Positions 17,000 through 25,902 of a DNA stretch of 39,515 bases are shown here, one piece after another (the first letter of the stretch is position 1; every line of letters starts with the position of its first letter). The notes beneath the pieces were generated by a model that worked only from the letters and a program-made list of their open reading frames with translations, searched no databases and was not told the origin of the DNA. The DNA is from Methanocorpusculum sp. Lineage in GTDB: Archaea; Halobacteriota; Methanomicrobia; Methanomicrobiales; Methanocorpusculaceae. The stretch is taken from positions 1-39,515 of the forward strand of contig JAFOFB010000007.1 in the NCBI GenBank assembly GCA_017387505.1, read 5' to 3'. A program made the position numbers and the translations under genes.

Positions 17000-18376
17000 A
17001 TGAGTGAACACAAGAATATTTTAACGGAAGGTAATGTAGGAAAAGCCCTCCTCATTATCGCCCTGCCGATTATTATCAGCAATATGCTCCAGAGTGTTCT
17101 GGAAATTGTTGATATGTACTTTATCGGACAGCTTGGTGATACCTCAATCGCCGGCGGAACTTTAAGTGTATCGGTTATCATGGTCTTAACGACTGTGCTT
17201 ATGGGTATTGTAACAGCTACGGCTGCGTTTGTCTCGCGTGCGTACGGGTCGGAAAAGTACGAGAGAATTCAGGTTGTGTTGGCTCATGCAATTTATCTCG
17301 GTCTGATTTTCAGTTTCATTCTGGCAATTGTTGGTTTCTTCTGGTCTGAGGAGATTTTATTCTTCATGAGTCAGGGAGATGCAGTTATAGCAGCTGAGGG
17401 TGCAAACTTCCTTCGTCCGGCTTTGATTGGAAGTTTCATTATGATGCTTTTGATGACGCTGACCACCGTTTTCCAGAGTACAGGGGATTCCAGAACTCCT
17501 ATGTTTGTTATGGTTGGGGTCAACATCGTCAATATTATTATGAACCCGACTTTAATTCAGGGTCTCTGGATTTTCCCGGCCCTTGGTCTTGCAGGTTCGG
17601 CATATGCTTCCTTGTCTTCCAGATTGGTCGGAGTTATTCTGCTGATTCTTTGTATGTACTATCTTCCAAAGCACAAAAAGGGTCCTATCAAGTTCCCGAA
17701 GAAGTTTATCTTCGAGCCGCGTTTGATTCGCGATATCTTTGTTATCGCAATCCCGTCTGCTGTTCAGAGCGGTATTCGAAGCTTTGCTATGGTCTTAATG
17801 ATGATTATAATCGCAGCATACGGCCAGGCGGCAATCGCAGCCTATGGTATGTGCATCAGACTTGATATGCTCGGTTTAATTGTGGCTATGGGTCTTTGTA
17901 CCGGTGTCGCCGTTATGGTTGGTCAGAATTTAGGAGCTCAGAATCCTGAGAGGGCAAAGAAAACTGTTCGCTATGCGGTAACAGCCAATATTATCTTCAT
18001 GCTTTGTGTTGCGGTTCTGTACTTATTCACCGCCCCGGTGCTTCTTGGATTCTTTGGTCTGACAGGCGAGTCTCTTGCAATCGGAATTACTTTCATGCAG
18101 TTTGTTCCATTCTCATACTTCATTATCGCATCCGGTATGACTATGGGATTCGCGATGAATGGAGCGGGAGCCACAAGACCGGGTATGTATGCGGCAATTA
18201 CAGGTCAGGTTATTGTTCAGGCAGGTCTTTCTGCTCTGCTTATGCTTACCGGTCACCCGATTGAGCAGATCTGGTTTGCAATCGTTATTGGTTCAGTTGT
18301 TGTGTTCCTTGTTGACCTCTTCTTCTACAAGAGAGGAGCATGGATGCGTCAGCGTTTGAATCTTGACGGAAATTAA
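17000..18376 (+). CDS. MATE-family efflux transporter
   Basis: A 458-residue membrane protein with about twelve hydrophobic helices in two halves, the MATE (MOP superfamily) layout. The start MSEHKNILTEGNVGKALLI is the typical MATE opening, followed by LPIIISNMLQSVLEIVDMYFIG and FVSRAYGSE; the second half has GVAVMVGQNLGAQNPERAKK, the matching repeat. Such proteins export drugs or metabolites using sodium or proton gradients; the substrate is not predictable. GAGGTATCGTT before ATG is a ribosome binding site. It is transcribed alone, divergent from the acyltransferase gene. Confidence 0.9.
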   Translation: MSEHKNILTEGNVGKALLIIALPIIISNMLQSVLEIVDMYFIGQLGDTSIAGGTLSVSVIMVLTTVLMGIVTATAAFVSRAYGSEKYERIQVVLAHAIYLGLIFSFILAIVGFFWSEEILFFMSQGDAVIAAEGANFLRPALIGSFIMMLLMTLTTVFQSTGDSRTPMFVMVGVNIVNIIMNPTLIQGLWIFPALGLAGSAYASLSSRLVGVILLILCMYYLPKHKKGPIKFPKKFIFEPRLIRDIFVIAIPSAVQSGIRSFAMVLMMIIIAAYGQAAIAAYGMCIRLDMLGLIVAMGLCTGVAVMVGQNLGAQNPERAKKTVRYAVTANIIFMLCVAVLYLFTAPVLLGFFGLTGESLAIGITFMQFVPFSYFIIASGMTMGFAMNGAGATRPGMYAAITGQVIVQAGLSALLMLTGHPIEQIWFAIVIGSVVVFLVDLFFYKRGAWMRQRLNLDGN

Positions 18377-18490
18377 TTTCAGAGAAACCAAAACCTCTTA
18401 TTTTTTACGCTGAAGAATTATGTTGAGAGAATATAATTCCAAAGCCGCTGATGTATGTCATATGGTGTAAATTCCTTTTTTCAACCCACT

Positions 18491-18507
18491 CTATAGTATA
18501 GTTAATT
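18491..18507 (+). promoter_or_regulatory. TATA-like element of glyS
   Basis: CTATAGTATAGTTAATT lies about 30-45 bases before the glyS ATG. No Shine-Dalgarno motif is seen between it and the start, so a short leader is likely. Confidence 0.45.
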
Positions 18508-18535
18508 ACTTTACAAAACCCATAACTAGACACAC

Positions 18536-20260
18536 ATGGCCGAATACGAAGATACTTACGAAAAAGTAATGGAACTCGCCAGAAGAAGAGGATTCGTCTG
18601 GCCGTCTTCTGAAATATATGGCTCGGTAGCTGGTTTTATCGACTATGGTCCGCTTGGAGCAATGCTCAAACGCCGTATCGAAAACATCTGGAGAAACTTC
18701 TACGTTGTCCAGGAAGGATACTACGAAATCGAATGCCCGACTGTTGGTATTGAACCTATCTACGTTGCATCCGGACACGTTGGAGGCTTCTCCGATAAAA
18801 TGTTCCAGTGCCCGCACTGTCAGGAATTCCTCCGTGCAGATCACGTTGCAGAGGCATTTGGAATCCCGCACGCTGGAACTATGTCCAAAGAGGAACTCCA
18901 CGATGTCTTACTCGATAAGGAGTGCCCGGCCTGCGGCAAAGTCTTAGGAGACGTCGAAGTCTTCGACTTTAACTTAATGTTTACCACCTCCATTGGTCCT
19001 GGAGGACAGAGAAAGGGATACTTAAGACCGGAAACCGCACAGGGAATGTTCGTCGACTTCCCAAGACTTCTTAGATTCTATCGCGACCACCTGCCGTTTG
19101 GTGCAGTCCAGATTGGAAAGTCCTACAGAAACGAAATCTCCCCGCGTCAGGGAATGATTCGTCTTCGTGAGTTCACCCAGGCAGAAGCAGAAATCTTCGT
19201 CCACCCGGAGGAAAAAGACCACCCGCAGTTCTTCCGCTACGCAGACTACTCCATGCCGCTTTGCGGAATCGCACAGCAGGAAAAAGACGAGCCGGCAATT
19301 GTCAGAACTATGCGTCAGGCAGTTGACGAGGGCATCATCGCAAACGAGTATGTCGCATACTACGTTGCAATGACTCACGACATCTTAACAACGGTTGGTT
19401 TCAACCCGGAGAAGATCAGATTCCGTCAGCACATGCCGGATGAGCGTGCACACTACGCAACCGACTGCTGGGATGCAGAAGCATTCTCCGACCGCTTCGG
19501 CTGGGTCGAGATTGTGGGTATCGCAGACAGAACCAACTACGACTTAAAGGCACACGCAGCAGTCTCCGGACAGAAGAACACTGTCTTTGTTCAGTACCCG
19601 GAGCCGAAGAAGGTTCACCACAAGGCAATCGTTCCAAACTATGGTAAGATGGGCCCGGTCTTCCGCGGAAAGGCAAAGGCAGTTGCTGAAGCAATGGCTT
19701 CCGCTGAGCCGACTGAGGAAGGAATCCGCGTTACCGTTGACGGTGAGGAAATCCTTGTCGCACCTGAGATGTACACTGTCAAGGACGAAATGGTTGATGT
19801 CTTCGGTGAAGATGTTATGCCGCACGTCATCGAGCCGTCATACGGTATTGACCGTATCTGCTACATGGTCTTAGAGCACGCATACTCTGAAGATGTTGCA
19901 GACGGTGAGACCAGAACTGTTATGAGATTCAAGAATGGTGTTGCCCCGGTTCAGGTTGCTGTTCTCCCGCTCATGGCACGTGATGGAATGGACGAGATTG
20001 CAAGAAAGCTTGTCTTAGACCTCCAGGCAGAAGGACTCCAGACCGAGTACGATGATGCAGGAGCAATCGGCCGCAGATACAGAAGACAGGATGAGGTTGG
20101 AACTCCGTTCTGTATTACTGTCGATTACGACACCAAGGAAGACGGAACCGTCACCCTCCGTGACCGCGACTCCATGAAGCAGGTAAGAGGCAAGATGGAA
20201 GATGTCGTCGCAAAGATTCCGCTGCTCTTAAAGGGCAAGCTCACCTTCGACGCTTTCTAA
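18536..20260 (+). CDS. glyS: Glycyl-tRNA synthetase, homodimeric type
   Basis: A 574-residue class II synthetase of the alpha2 type used by archaea, charging tRNA-Gly. Motif 2 is FRNEISPRQGMIRLREFTQAEAE-like (YRNEISPRQGMIRLREF) and motif 3 lies near EPSYGIDRICYMVLEHAY. The N-terminal part has RRGFVWPSSEIYGSVAGFIDYGP and a zinc-type pair of cysteine motifs (CPHC, CPAC). The anticodon-binding domain covers about the last 110 residues (APVQVAVLPLM). All expected regions are present at standard length. The gene ends one base before hef. Confidence 0.96.
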   Translation: MAEYEDTYEKVMELARRRGFVWPSSEIYGSVAGFIDYGPLGAMLKRRIENIWRNFYVVQEGYYEIECPTVGIEPIYVASGHVGGFSDKMFQCPHCQEFLRADHVAEAFGIPHAGTMSKEELHDVLLDKECPACGKVLGDVEVFDFNLMFTTSIGPGGQRKGYLRPETAQGMFVDFPRLLRFYRDHLPFGAVQIGKSYRNEISPRQGMIRLREFTQAEAEIFVHPEEKDHPQFFRYADYSMPLCGIAQQEKDEPAIVRTMRQAVDEGIIANEYVAYYVAMTHDILTTVGFNPEKIRFRQHMPDERAHYATDCWDAEAFSDRFGWVEIVGIADRTNYDLKAHAAVSGQKNTVFVQYPEPKKVHHKAIVPNYGKMGPVFRGKAKAVAEAMASAEPTEEGIRVTVDGEEILVAPEMYTVKDEMVDVFGEDVMPHVIEPSYGIDRICYMVLEHAYSEDVADGETRTVMRFKNGVAPVQVAVLPLMARDGMDEIARKLVLDLQAEGLQTEYDDAGAIGRRYRRQDEVGTPFCITVDYDTKEDGTVTLRDRDSMKQVRGKMEDVVAKIPLLLKGKLTFDAF

Positions 20261-20261
20261 G

Positions 20262-22544
20262 ATGAGTTACGTAAGCCGCAAAAATATCCCGGAGAATACG
20301 ATTGAGGCACGGTCTTATCAGACCGCGATTGCAGACAGTGCTCTGTCTGCAAATACTCTTGTTGTTCTTCCGACAGGTATGGGCAAGACGGCTGTTGCCC
20401 TGCTTGTTGCGGCCGCCCGGATTGATTCGGGCAAAATTCTGATGCTGGCTCCGACTAAACCTTTAGTCGAACAGCACTTCCGCTATTTTTCCAAAAACCT
20501 TCTCTTAGAAGAGGGCGATGTTGTGATGTTTACCGGGTCAACCGCTTCTCCTAAGCGTGTTGAGGCCTGGAATTCGGCACGGTTTGTTGTAGCTACTCCT
20601 GAGGTTATCAAGAATGACCTGATTGCAGGCCGGTATGACGTAAAAGATGTCTCGCTTCTTGTGGTTGATGAGTGTCACAGAACCGTTGGAAATTATGCGT
20701 ATGTTTTTATCGGCAGAAGGTACAATGAGACAGCGTCTTCTCCTCTTGTTCTTGGAATGACGGCGTCTCCTGGTTCTGACCCTGAGCATGTTGCAGAAAT
20801 CTGCGAGCATCTTTCAATTACGTCTGTTGAGAGCCGTGTGGAAACCGATGCAGATGTTAGGCCCTATGTTCATGAGAGGGATTTGGAGTATATGACCTTA
20901 GAGCTCCCTGAAGATTTGTGGCTTGCTGTGTCTGTCTTGAACAGTCTTTTGGATGACAGACTTACGAAACTTGGTGATATGGGTTACCGTGTTCCAAGGC
21001 GCGAGGCTCTTTCAATGAAGGCGTTAAATGCTCTTCGTGCCCAGATTCAGATGCGGATGCAGGAAAAAGACAAGACTGCATATACTGCGGTCTCGGTTCA
21101 TGCTGAGCTGATGAAGTTAAAGCATGGGGTGATGCTTGCCGAGTCTCAGGGCTCAACAGCTCTTCGTGCTTATCTTCTTCGCTTGCAGACCGAAGGGCAG
21201 GGCGGGGGAAGTAAGGCTTCGCAGAGAATCTGTGCAGACAGCCGCTTCCAGAGGCTTCTCTCTCTTTCCGAGTCATGGACGAAGGAGCTTCATCCAAAGG
21301 CGGATGCTGTTGTTCGAATCGTTCAGGAGCAGATGACGGAGTTTGCGGATTCGAAGATTATTGTTTTTGTGACATATCGCGATTCTGTGCAGATGTTAGT
21401 GGATTACCTAAATGATGCAGGAATTACCGCCCGCCGTTTTGTAGGGCAGGCTTCACGTGACAGCGAGAAAGGTCTGTCGCAAAAGCAGCAGATTGAGGCA
21501 ATCAGGCAGTTCCGCGAAGGAGAGTATTCGGTTCTTGTTGCAACGTCTGTGGGTGAGGAGGGTCTGGATATTCCTGCAACAGACCTTGTTGTGTTCTATG
21601 AATCTGTGCCGTCAGAGGTTCGAAGTATTCAGAGGAAGGGAAGAACCGGCAGAAATACTTCAGGAAAGGTGATTGTTTTAATCACGAAGGGTACGGCTGA
21701 TGAAACTTTCCGCTGGGTTTCGAATGCTAAGGAAAAGCAGATGTTAAAGGGTGTGTCTGCTATGCGGAACGGGAAAGTTCCAACGAAGCTTTTTACAGTT
21801 CCGGCAGCAGGTGAGTCTTCGTACGGTGTTTCCGGGCAGCAGACTTTGTCTGACCTGTTCTCTGCAAAACAGGAGGTGGAGGGGGACGAGGATGTTATTT
21901 CTGTGACGGTTGATAACCGTGAGATGCAGTCTAAAGTTCCTGAGTATTTAAGTAATCTCGGGGCAAAAATCCATCTCGAACATCTTCCGGCAGGTGATTA
22001 TTCTGTTGGACGGGTTTTAATCGAGCGAAAGACTATTCAGGATTTTGTGGATACTTTAGTTGACCGCGATCTTTTCGGTCAGGTAAAGGCTCTTGCGGAG
22101 TCGGCTATCCGCCCTGTGATGATTGTTGAGGGCGGCAGTATTTCGGATTTGTATGAGCTTCGAAACATCCATCCGAATGCTATTCGAAATACGCTTGCAT
22201 CTATTGCGGCGGACTATGATGTTTCGGTTCTTTTTACAAAGGATGCAAATGAGACTGCTGAGATGATTTATGCATTTGCAAGACGCGAGGCAGGCGGAGA
22301 GAGAGCTGAGCGGTCTAAGCATTCTGCAAAGGGTTCGCGAAATGCAAACGATGCTCTGCTCTATATCTTAACTGCGTTCCCTGAGGTTGGTCCAAAGGCA
22401 GGACGGGATCTCCTTCGTGAGTTTGGATCTCTTCGGCGTATTCTTTCAGCATCTAAGGAGGAGCTGATGGATGTAAAAGGCATTGGAGAAAAGACAGCAT
22501 CGGCTATTGTGTCGACGGCTGTTAAAATATGGGAGGAAAAATGA
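20262..22544 (+). CDS. hef: Hef helicase-nuclease
   Basis: A 760-residue archaeal Hef (XPF/FANCM relative) acting on stalled replication forks and branched DNA. The N-terminal superfamily 2 helicase has Walker A LPTGMGKT at 36-43, DECH box near 136-139, and motif VI QRKGRTGRN. The C-terminal XPF nuclease has VDNRE at ~550-554, LPAGDYSVG, and the signature ERKTIQDFVDTL at ~588. Two helix-hairpin-helix motifs end the protein (FPEVGPKAGRDLL and VKGIGEKTASAIV). It starts one base after glyS ends, so both are probably on one transcript. Confidence 0.95.
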   Translation: MSYVSRKNIPENTIEARSYQTAIADSALSANTLVVLPTGMGKTAVALLVAAARIDSGKILMLAPTKPLVEQHFRYFSKNLLLEEGDVVMFTGSTASPKRVEAWNSARFVVATPEVIKNDLIAGRYDVKDVSLLVVDECHRTVGNYAYVFIGRRYNETASSPLVLGMTASPGSDPEHVAEICEHLSITSVESRVETDADVRPYVHERDLEYMTLELPEDLWLAVSVLNSLLDDRLTKLGDMGYRVPRREALSMKALNALRAQIQMRMQEKDKTAYTAVSVHAELMKLKHGVMLAESQGSTALRAYLLRLQTEGQGGGSKASQRICADSRFQRLLSLSESWTKELHPKADAVVRIVQEQMTEFADSKIIVFVTYRDSVQMLVDYLNDAGITARRFVGQASRDSEKGLSQKQQIEAIRQFREGEYSVLVATSVGEEGLDIPATDLVVFYESVPSEVRSIQRKGRTGRNTSGKVIVLITKGTADETFRWVSNAKEKQMLKGVSAMRNGKVPTKLFTVPAAGESSYGVSGQQTLSDLFSAKQEVEGDEDVISVTVDNREMQSKVPEYLSNLGAKIHLEHLPAGDYSVGRVLIERKTIQDFVDTLVDRDLFGQVKALAESAIRPVMIVEGGSISDLYELRNIHPNAIRNTLASIAADYDVSVLFTKDANETAEMIYAFARREAGGERAERSKHSAKGSRNANDALLYILTAFPEVGPKAGRDLLREFGSLRRILSASKEELMDVKGIGEKTASAIVSTAVKIWEEK

Positions 22545-22672
22545 GTTTCTGGAAAGGTTTTCTTGAGTGGTTCTGCGGAAAGCAGGAGACCACAACCTCT
22601 GCGCAGTTTTCGAAGATGATGAAGACTGTGTCGAAGATGGAAGAGGAAGGACGAAAAGGGAAAGAGGAGTAG
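22541..22672 (+). CDS. 43-residue ORF coupled to hef
   Basis: A small open frame with GGGAGGAAAA directly before its ATG, which overlaps the hef stop (ATGA). It encodes 43 residues starting MSFWKGFLEWFCGKQ and ending in a charged EEEGRKGKEE tail. The N-terminal half could be an amphipathic helix rich in Trp and Phe; the C-terminal half is highly charged. The strong ribosome binding site and overlap support real translation. Function unknown; a Hef-binding peptide is speculation. Confidence 0.6.
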   Translation: MSFWKGFLEWFCGKQETTTSAQFSKMMKTVSKMEEEGRKGKEE

Positions 22673-22689
22673 GTAACTTTCCTCTGCTG

Positions 22690-22730
22690 TTTTTTGCTCA
22701 ATAATTTTAATACACATCACGCCGATTATC
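22690..22730 (+). promoter_or_regulatory. T-tract/TATA repeat element copy 1
   Basis: TTTTTTGCTCAATAATTTTA followed by ATACACATCACGCCGATTATC, ending five bases before the ATG at 22735. It begins 18 bases after the stop of the preceding ORF. The T6 can terminate the upstream gene and the AATAATTTTAATAC block can serve as TATA box for the next. Four further copies occur at 24474, 25859, 26371 and 27648. Confidence 0.65.
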
Positions 22731-22734
22731 TTTC

Positions 22735-23376
22735 ATGAAACTATCGAAGACTACAGCACTGCGGCTGATGGCGCTCTCAGGTCTTCTGCCGCTTCTCTAT
22801 GTGATATCCCGCATAAATTCTCATGGATATCCGTTAGTTGAGCCAACTTTTCCACAACTGATTCTCTCAGCATTTATTGTTATCCTGACATCAGTGATTC
22901 TGGTTTTAGGAATCATTGGAGGAGTTTTACTCACAAAAAAGACAGAATCATTTTCTCCATTTGGCTTTACGCTTGCATCCGGGATTATGTTCCTCTTTAT
23001 GATGTTTTATGTGTGGCTTCTTTTTAATTCATCAAATCCGATCTCTATTGCAATCAGTTTGGGTGATTTTGCAGGATTCAGCTTCTGTTTTACAGCTATA
23101 TTCTATGCTGTGTTTCTCTCTTCAGTTGTGGGAAAAGAAAACAGAAAGATTCGTTCACTCTCTACCGTTTATGGTGTTATTAGTATTATCTCTATTATTC
23201 AAATCGTCATGATGCCTGCTATAGGGGACAGTATGGATGTGGCAAACGCTGTGTATCCGGCATACTATTCTCTGTTTACAATGGATGCCGTTACAGTCAC
23301 CTGCATTATCCCTGCATTTCTTGGAATCCTGCTTCTGATTTTTGTCTGGAAGGCTGACTTATTTTTAGAAGAGTGA
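22735..23376 (+). CDS. Small multi-pass membrane protein
   Basis: A 213-residue protein with about six hydrophobic segments (for example PQLILSAFIVILTSVILVLG, ISIISIIQIVMMPAIG) and short hydrophilic loops. No family is recognised. There is no cleavable signal peptide, and the C-terminus ends in a charged WKADLFLEE. It begins directly after repeat element copy 1, which is its likely promoter. It is the first gene of a run of envelope proteins sharing that element. Confidence 0.7.
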   Translation: MKLSKTTALRLMALSGLLPLLYVISRINSHGYPLVEPTFPQLILSAFIVILTSVILVLGIIGGVLLTKKTESFSPFGFTLASGIMFLFMMFYVWLLFNSSNPISIAISLGDFAGFSFCFTAIFYAVFLSSVVGKENRKIRSLSTVYGVISIISIIQIVMMPAIGDSMDVANAVYPAYYSLFTMDAVTVTCIIPAFLGILLLIFVWKADLFLEE

Positions 23377-23443
23377 GTATTCTCACTCTCTATCTTGTCA
23401 TCTGATATTTTGATAAAGTAATTTTCTGATTGTAACCACACAT

Positions 23444-23489
23444 AAGATATTTCCACCGCGGGCGGCTCCGGCTCGCGGCGGGATATCTT
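23444..23489. repeat. Palindromic interspersed repeat copy 3
   Basis: AAGATATTTCCACCGCG pairs with CGCGGCGGGATATCTT around a GGCGGCTCCGGCT centre. Flank GGATAACTTTTTGAAAAA matches the flank of copy 2. It lies between the ends of the convergent genes at 23376 and 23546, consistent with a bidirectional terminator or a mobile palindrome. Confidence 0.7.
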
Positions 23490-23545
23490 CTTTCTGGTGT
23501 AAAAACAGGGATAACTTTTTGAAAAAAAGAGGTCTGAATTATCTT

Positions 23546-24400
23546 TTATTTATCATCCACTCTTACAGGAATCCATACATCAGATTTCTTCTCAGTCTTT
23601 GCTCCCGGTTTGAACTGTTCCATAATCTTTTCAAACTGTATCTTTCTAAACGGCTCGCGGTAGTTTTCAAGTTTTGATACAAATGAACGGTCAAGCAGTG
23701 ACCTGCGTTCTTTTGCGTCAGAGAAGAACAGCAGATATCCGTCACGGAATGTTCTGAGGTTTTCTACTGCGTACTGGTCTTTGTATTCAGAGATTTCTGC
23801 ATAGACATCTTCGGTGAACTCCACAGGTTCGCTGTCTCCAATCTGGATAGAATCAGATGTCCAATACAGGATTTGTAAAACCTCTTTCCACTCGTCCTCT
23901 TCTCCAAGAAGATATGGAACTCCCCACTGCATGGAATACATGGGAATCCTGGTTGGAGTTTCTGCGATTCGTTTCTCCTCTTCAATGAATGTCTTGTCAA
24001 TATCTGTGAAGTACTTAGCATTTATGGAGAATCTGTTGTGATGCGGGACGGCTTCTAAAAGCCATGTGTCATCTTCTTTGGTGAAGTAGAATTCGACATT
24101 GTCCTCATGTGAGCGGAAGTTTTCTGCTTCGGCTAATATTTCCATGACCTCTTTGGTGTAGGAATGAACAAACACCTCACCTCCGTACTGGTTTGTACGT
24201 TTTTCGATAAGGAATGGTTCAAGCCTTTTTTGAAGGTTTGATGTTCCGTCAAATACAGTGATTGTAAAGTATGCGGCTTTTCCAAGCAGACATGAGAGTA
24301 TGGAAAGGTATGATTCATGACTTCTGGAACGCGGAGAGTACTGCTGTTTTTCTTTCACTTTGTTTTCAAAAGAGTAGGTTGTATTTGAACGAAAGAGCAT
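23546..24400 (-). CDS. Hypothetical soluble protein
   Basis: A 284-residue protein I do not recognise. It has no signal peptide or membrane segment. It is rich in Glu, aromatic residues and charged helices (VMEILAEAENFRSHEDNVEFYF, FTDIDKTFIEEEKRIAETP). The last 30 residues are basic (FEKIMEQFKPGAKTEKKSD). A minus-strand CTTATAGTC about 30 bases before the ATG could be its TATA box. It is the only minus-strand gene in this cluster and lacks the shared T-tract/TATA element. Confidence 0.65.
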   Translation of the reverse strand: MLFRSNTTYSFENKVKEKQQYSPRSRSHESYLSILSCLLGKAAYFTITVFDGTSNLQKRLEPFLIEKRTNQYGGEVFVHSYTKEVMEILAEAENFRSHEDNVEFYFTKEDDTWLLEAVPHHNRFSINAKYFTDIDKTFIEEEKRIAETPTRIPMYSMQWGVPYLLGEEDEWKEVLQILYWTSDSIQIGDSEPVEFTEDVYAEISEYKDQYAVENLRTFRDGYLLFFSDAKERRSLLDRSFVSKLENYREPFRKIQFEKIMEQFKPGAKTEKKSDVWIPVRVDDK

Positions 24401-24473
24401 TGGTAATTCTGTTGTTTTTGGGACTATAAGGGGCTTTTGGTCATTTTCCCGCAGATTTTTTGTGGGGTGTCAG

Positions 24474-24500
24474 TTTTTGCTCAATAAATTTATTACACAT
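24474..24500 (+). promoter_or_regulatory. T-tract/TATA repeat element copy 2
   Basis: TTTTTGCTCAATAAATTTAT followed by TACACAT. This copy keeps the T-tract and AT block but diverges in the 3' CACGCCGATTATC part, and the gene start lies 46 bases further on with its own GAGGTGAG ribosome binding site. Confidence 0.6.
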
Positions 24501-24546
24501 GATGGATATAAGAAAAATCATCAGGAATCAGATGAGGTGAGATAAA

Positions 24547-24972
24547 ATGAAAAGCGCATCAACAATATTTTTCAGTATCGTACTCTGCATTGTTTTGAGT
24601 GCTGTTCTTGTTCCGGGCGTTTTCGCAGCTGAGTCTTCCGATGTTATAACAACGGAGTCTCAGTTCTTCAATGTCGGCTACTCTGTTACTGAAGGCTATG
24701 GTAAATCCTATTGGATGCTCTGGGACTCTGAGGACATGTCAAAATCTGCTGATGTTCCAGGCGATGATGCTCTGGTTTTGGAGCGGTTCAGAAATGCAGT
24801 TGATACCTGTGTTATCTATGAAGACAGATTTAATCAGGGAATTTCATCTCTCATTGCGGGTTGTATCTCTCCTTTTGTGTGGGTAGTAACTGTCCCTGAT
24901 ATCTTTGAGTCATGGGAACAGGCAGAGTTTGCCGCAAAGAAGGCGGATTATTTCTTCTCGCTGCTTGAATAA
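24547..24972 (+). CDS. Small secreted protein
   Basis: A 141-residue protein with a classical Sec signal peptide: charged MKS, hydrophobic core IFFSIVLCIVLSAVLVPGV, and an AxA-like FAAES site near residue 28. The mature part (~113 residues) is acidic, contains two cysteines (TCVIY, AGCISP) that could pair outside the cell, and has no recognised domain. The start is set by GAGGTGAGATAAA before ATG. It sits under repeat element copy 2 and upstream of the membrane-anchored regulator gene. Confidence 0.7.
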   Translation: MKSASTIFFSIVLCIVLSAVLVPGVFAAESSDVITTESQFFNVGYSVTEGYGKSYWMLWDSEDMSKSADVPGDDALVLERFRNAVDTCVIYEDRFNQGISSLIAGCISPFVWVVTVPDIFESWEQAEFAAKKADYFFSLLE

Positions 24973-25029
24973 TTCCCTCACACTTTTTTTGTTCTGCTGT
25001 TTTTCAAGTGTTAGAAAATGCTTAAAATA

Positions 25030-25037
25030 TTTATATA
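25030..25037 (+). promoter_or_regulatory. TATA box of membrane regulator gene
   Basis: TTTATATA lies 27 bases before the ATG at 25064. This spacing places the transcript start at or a few bases before the start codon, so the message is probably leaderless. This settles the start at 25064 over the longer frame. Confidence 0.65.
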
Positions 25038-25063
25038 GCAGTCCGTGCAACAGGATTAGCAGA

Positions 25064-25843
25064 ATGCGTCTTCGTCTGTTTGTTGTAGTACTGATTATTT
25101 TATCTCTTTTCGTGATGCCAGCGGCAGGAGAGACTGATGGGGTGATACATTATCCTATCTCTGGTTATACAGTAATGCCGGTAGATGGGGATTTTGTATC
25201 TGACGAAACGGACGCTCCAATTGTTGAAATTACTGAATTTCAATTTTCAGTACCTTATATTCTAGCATCTCTTCTCATTTTCTTTAATGTTGGTGTTGTT
25301 CCTGTCTGGGCTGCTGAAACGATTGTTATAATCATAGGAATCTTCACAACCATAATCACCCTAATCACATCAGGTTATCTCATCATCCTCTACTCCAAAA
25401 GAAAAACATCCGACAATCCAAAAAGCCGCACCATGCAAATTCTCTCATATCTCAAAGAACATCCAGGGGTGTCAGAGACTGATATTGTCAACGCAACAGG
25501 ATTTTCCCGAGGCTCGGTTTCGTATAATCTGAGAAAACTATTGGAGGATGGAAGAGTTTCTAAAATTTCATCACGTTACTATCCCTATGATGCTTCTCCG
25601 TCAGAAACCGAAGCTAAGGCAGAAAAGGTTCTGGGCAATAAAAGAAGACAGCGTATCTTTAAGATAATCTTGGAAAATCCAGGAATCTCTCAAAAACAGC
25701 TCTCTGATGAAATGCAGATGCCGCTTTCTACTCTTCGATGGCATCTTGGAAAATTAGAAGATGCAAATCTGATTCAGATTGAAGCAAAACAGCACATGAC
25801 CTGTTACTCGGTAAACAATGTATTTTCCTCTGAGGAAGAATAA
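25064..25843 (+). CDS. Membrane-anchored regulator with two winged helices
   Basis: A 259-residue protein. Residues 1-22 are a signal peptide or anchor (FVVVLIILSLFVMPAAG), 23-60 an acidic outside segment, and ~62-110 one or two membrane helices (VPYILASLLIFF, TIVIIIGIFTTIITLITSG). The cytoplasmic part has two winged-helix units: ~123-172 (ILSYLKEHPGVSETDIVNAT, SYNLRKLLEDGRV) and ~195-250 (IFKIILENPGISQKQLSDEM, LRWHLGKLEDANLI). This is the layout of methanogen membrane-bound winged-helix regulators. It could sense an envelope signal and control its neighbours, which share a repeated promoter while this gene has a different TATA box. The regulatory link is inference. Confidence 0.8.
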   Translation: MRLRLFVVVLIILSLFVMPAAGETDGVIHYPISGYTVMPVDGDFVSDETDAPIVEITEFQFSVPYILASLLIFFNVGVVPVWAAETIVIIIGIFTTIITLITSGYLIILYSKRKTSDNPKSRTMQILSYLKEHPGVSETDIVNATGFSRGSVSYNLRKLLEDGRVSKISSRYYPYDASPSETEAKAEKVLGNKRRQRIFKIILENPGISQKQLSDEMQMPLSTLRWHLGKLEDANLIQIEAKQHMTCYSVNNVFSSEEE

Positions 25844-25858
25844 GCAGTGGAGTGTTAG

Positions 25859-25898
25859 TTTTTGCCCAATAATTTTATTACATCTCATGCTGATTATC
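25859..25898 (+). promoter_or_regulatory. T-tract/TATA repeat element copy 3
   Basis: TTTTTGCCCAATAATTTTAT followed by TACATCTCATGCTGATTATC, four bases before ATG 25903. It starts 16 bases after the regulator stop codon. Confidence 0.65.
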
Positions 25899-25902
25899 AG
25901 AT

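Noticed and set aside
24905-25063. N-terminal extension of the membrane regulator
   Set aside because: A perfect TTTATATA at 25030-25037 lies inside the extension, and the shorter form begins with a proper signal/anchor sequence.
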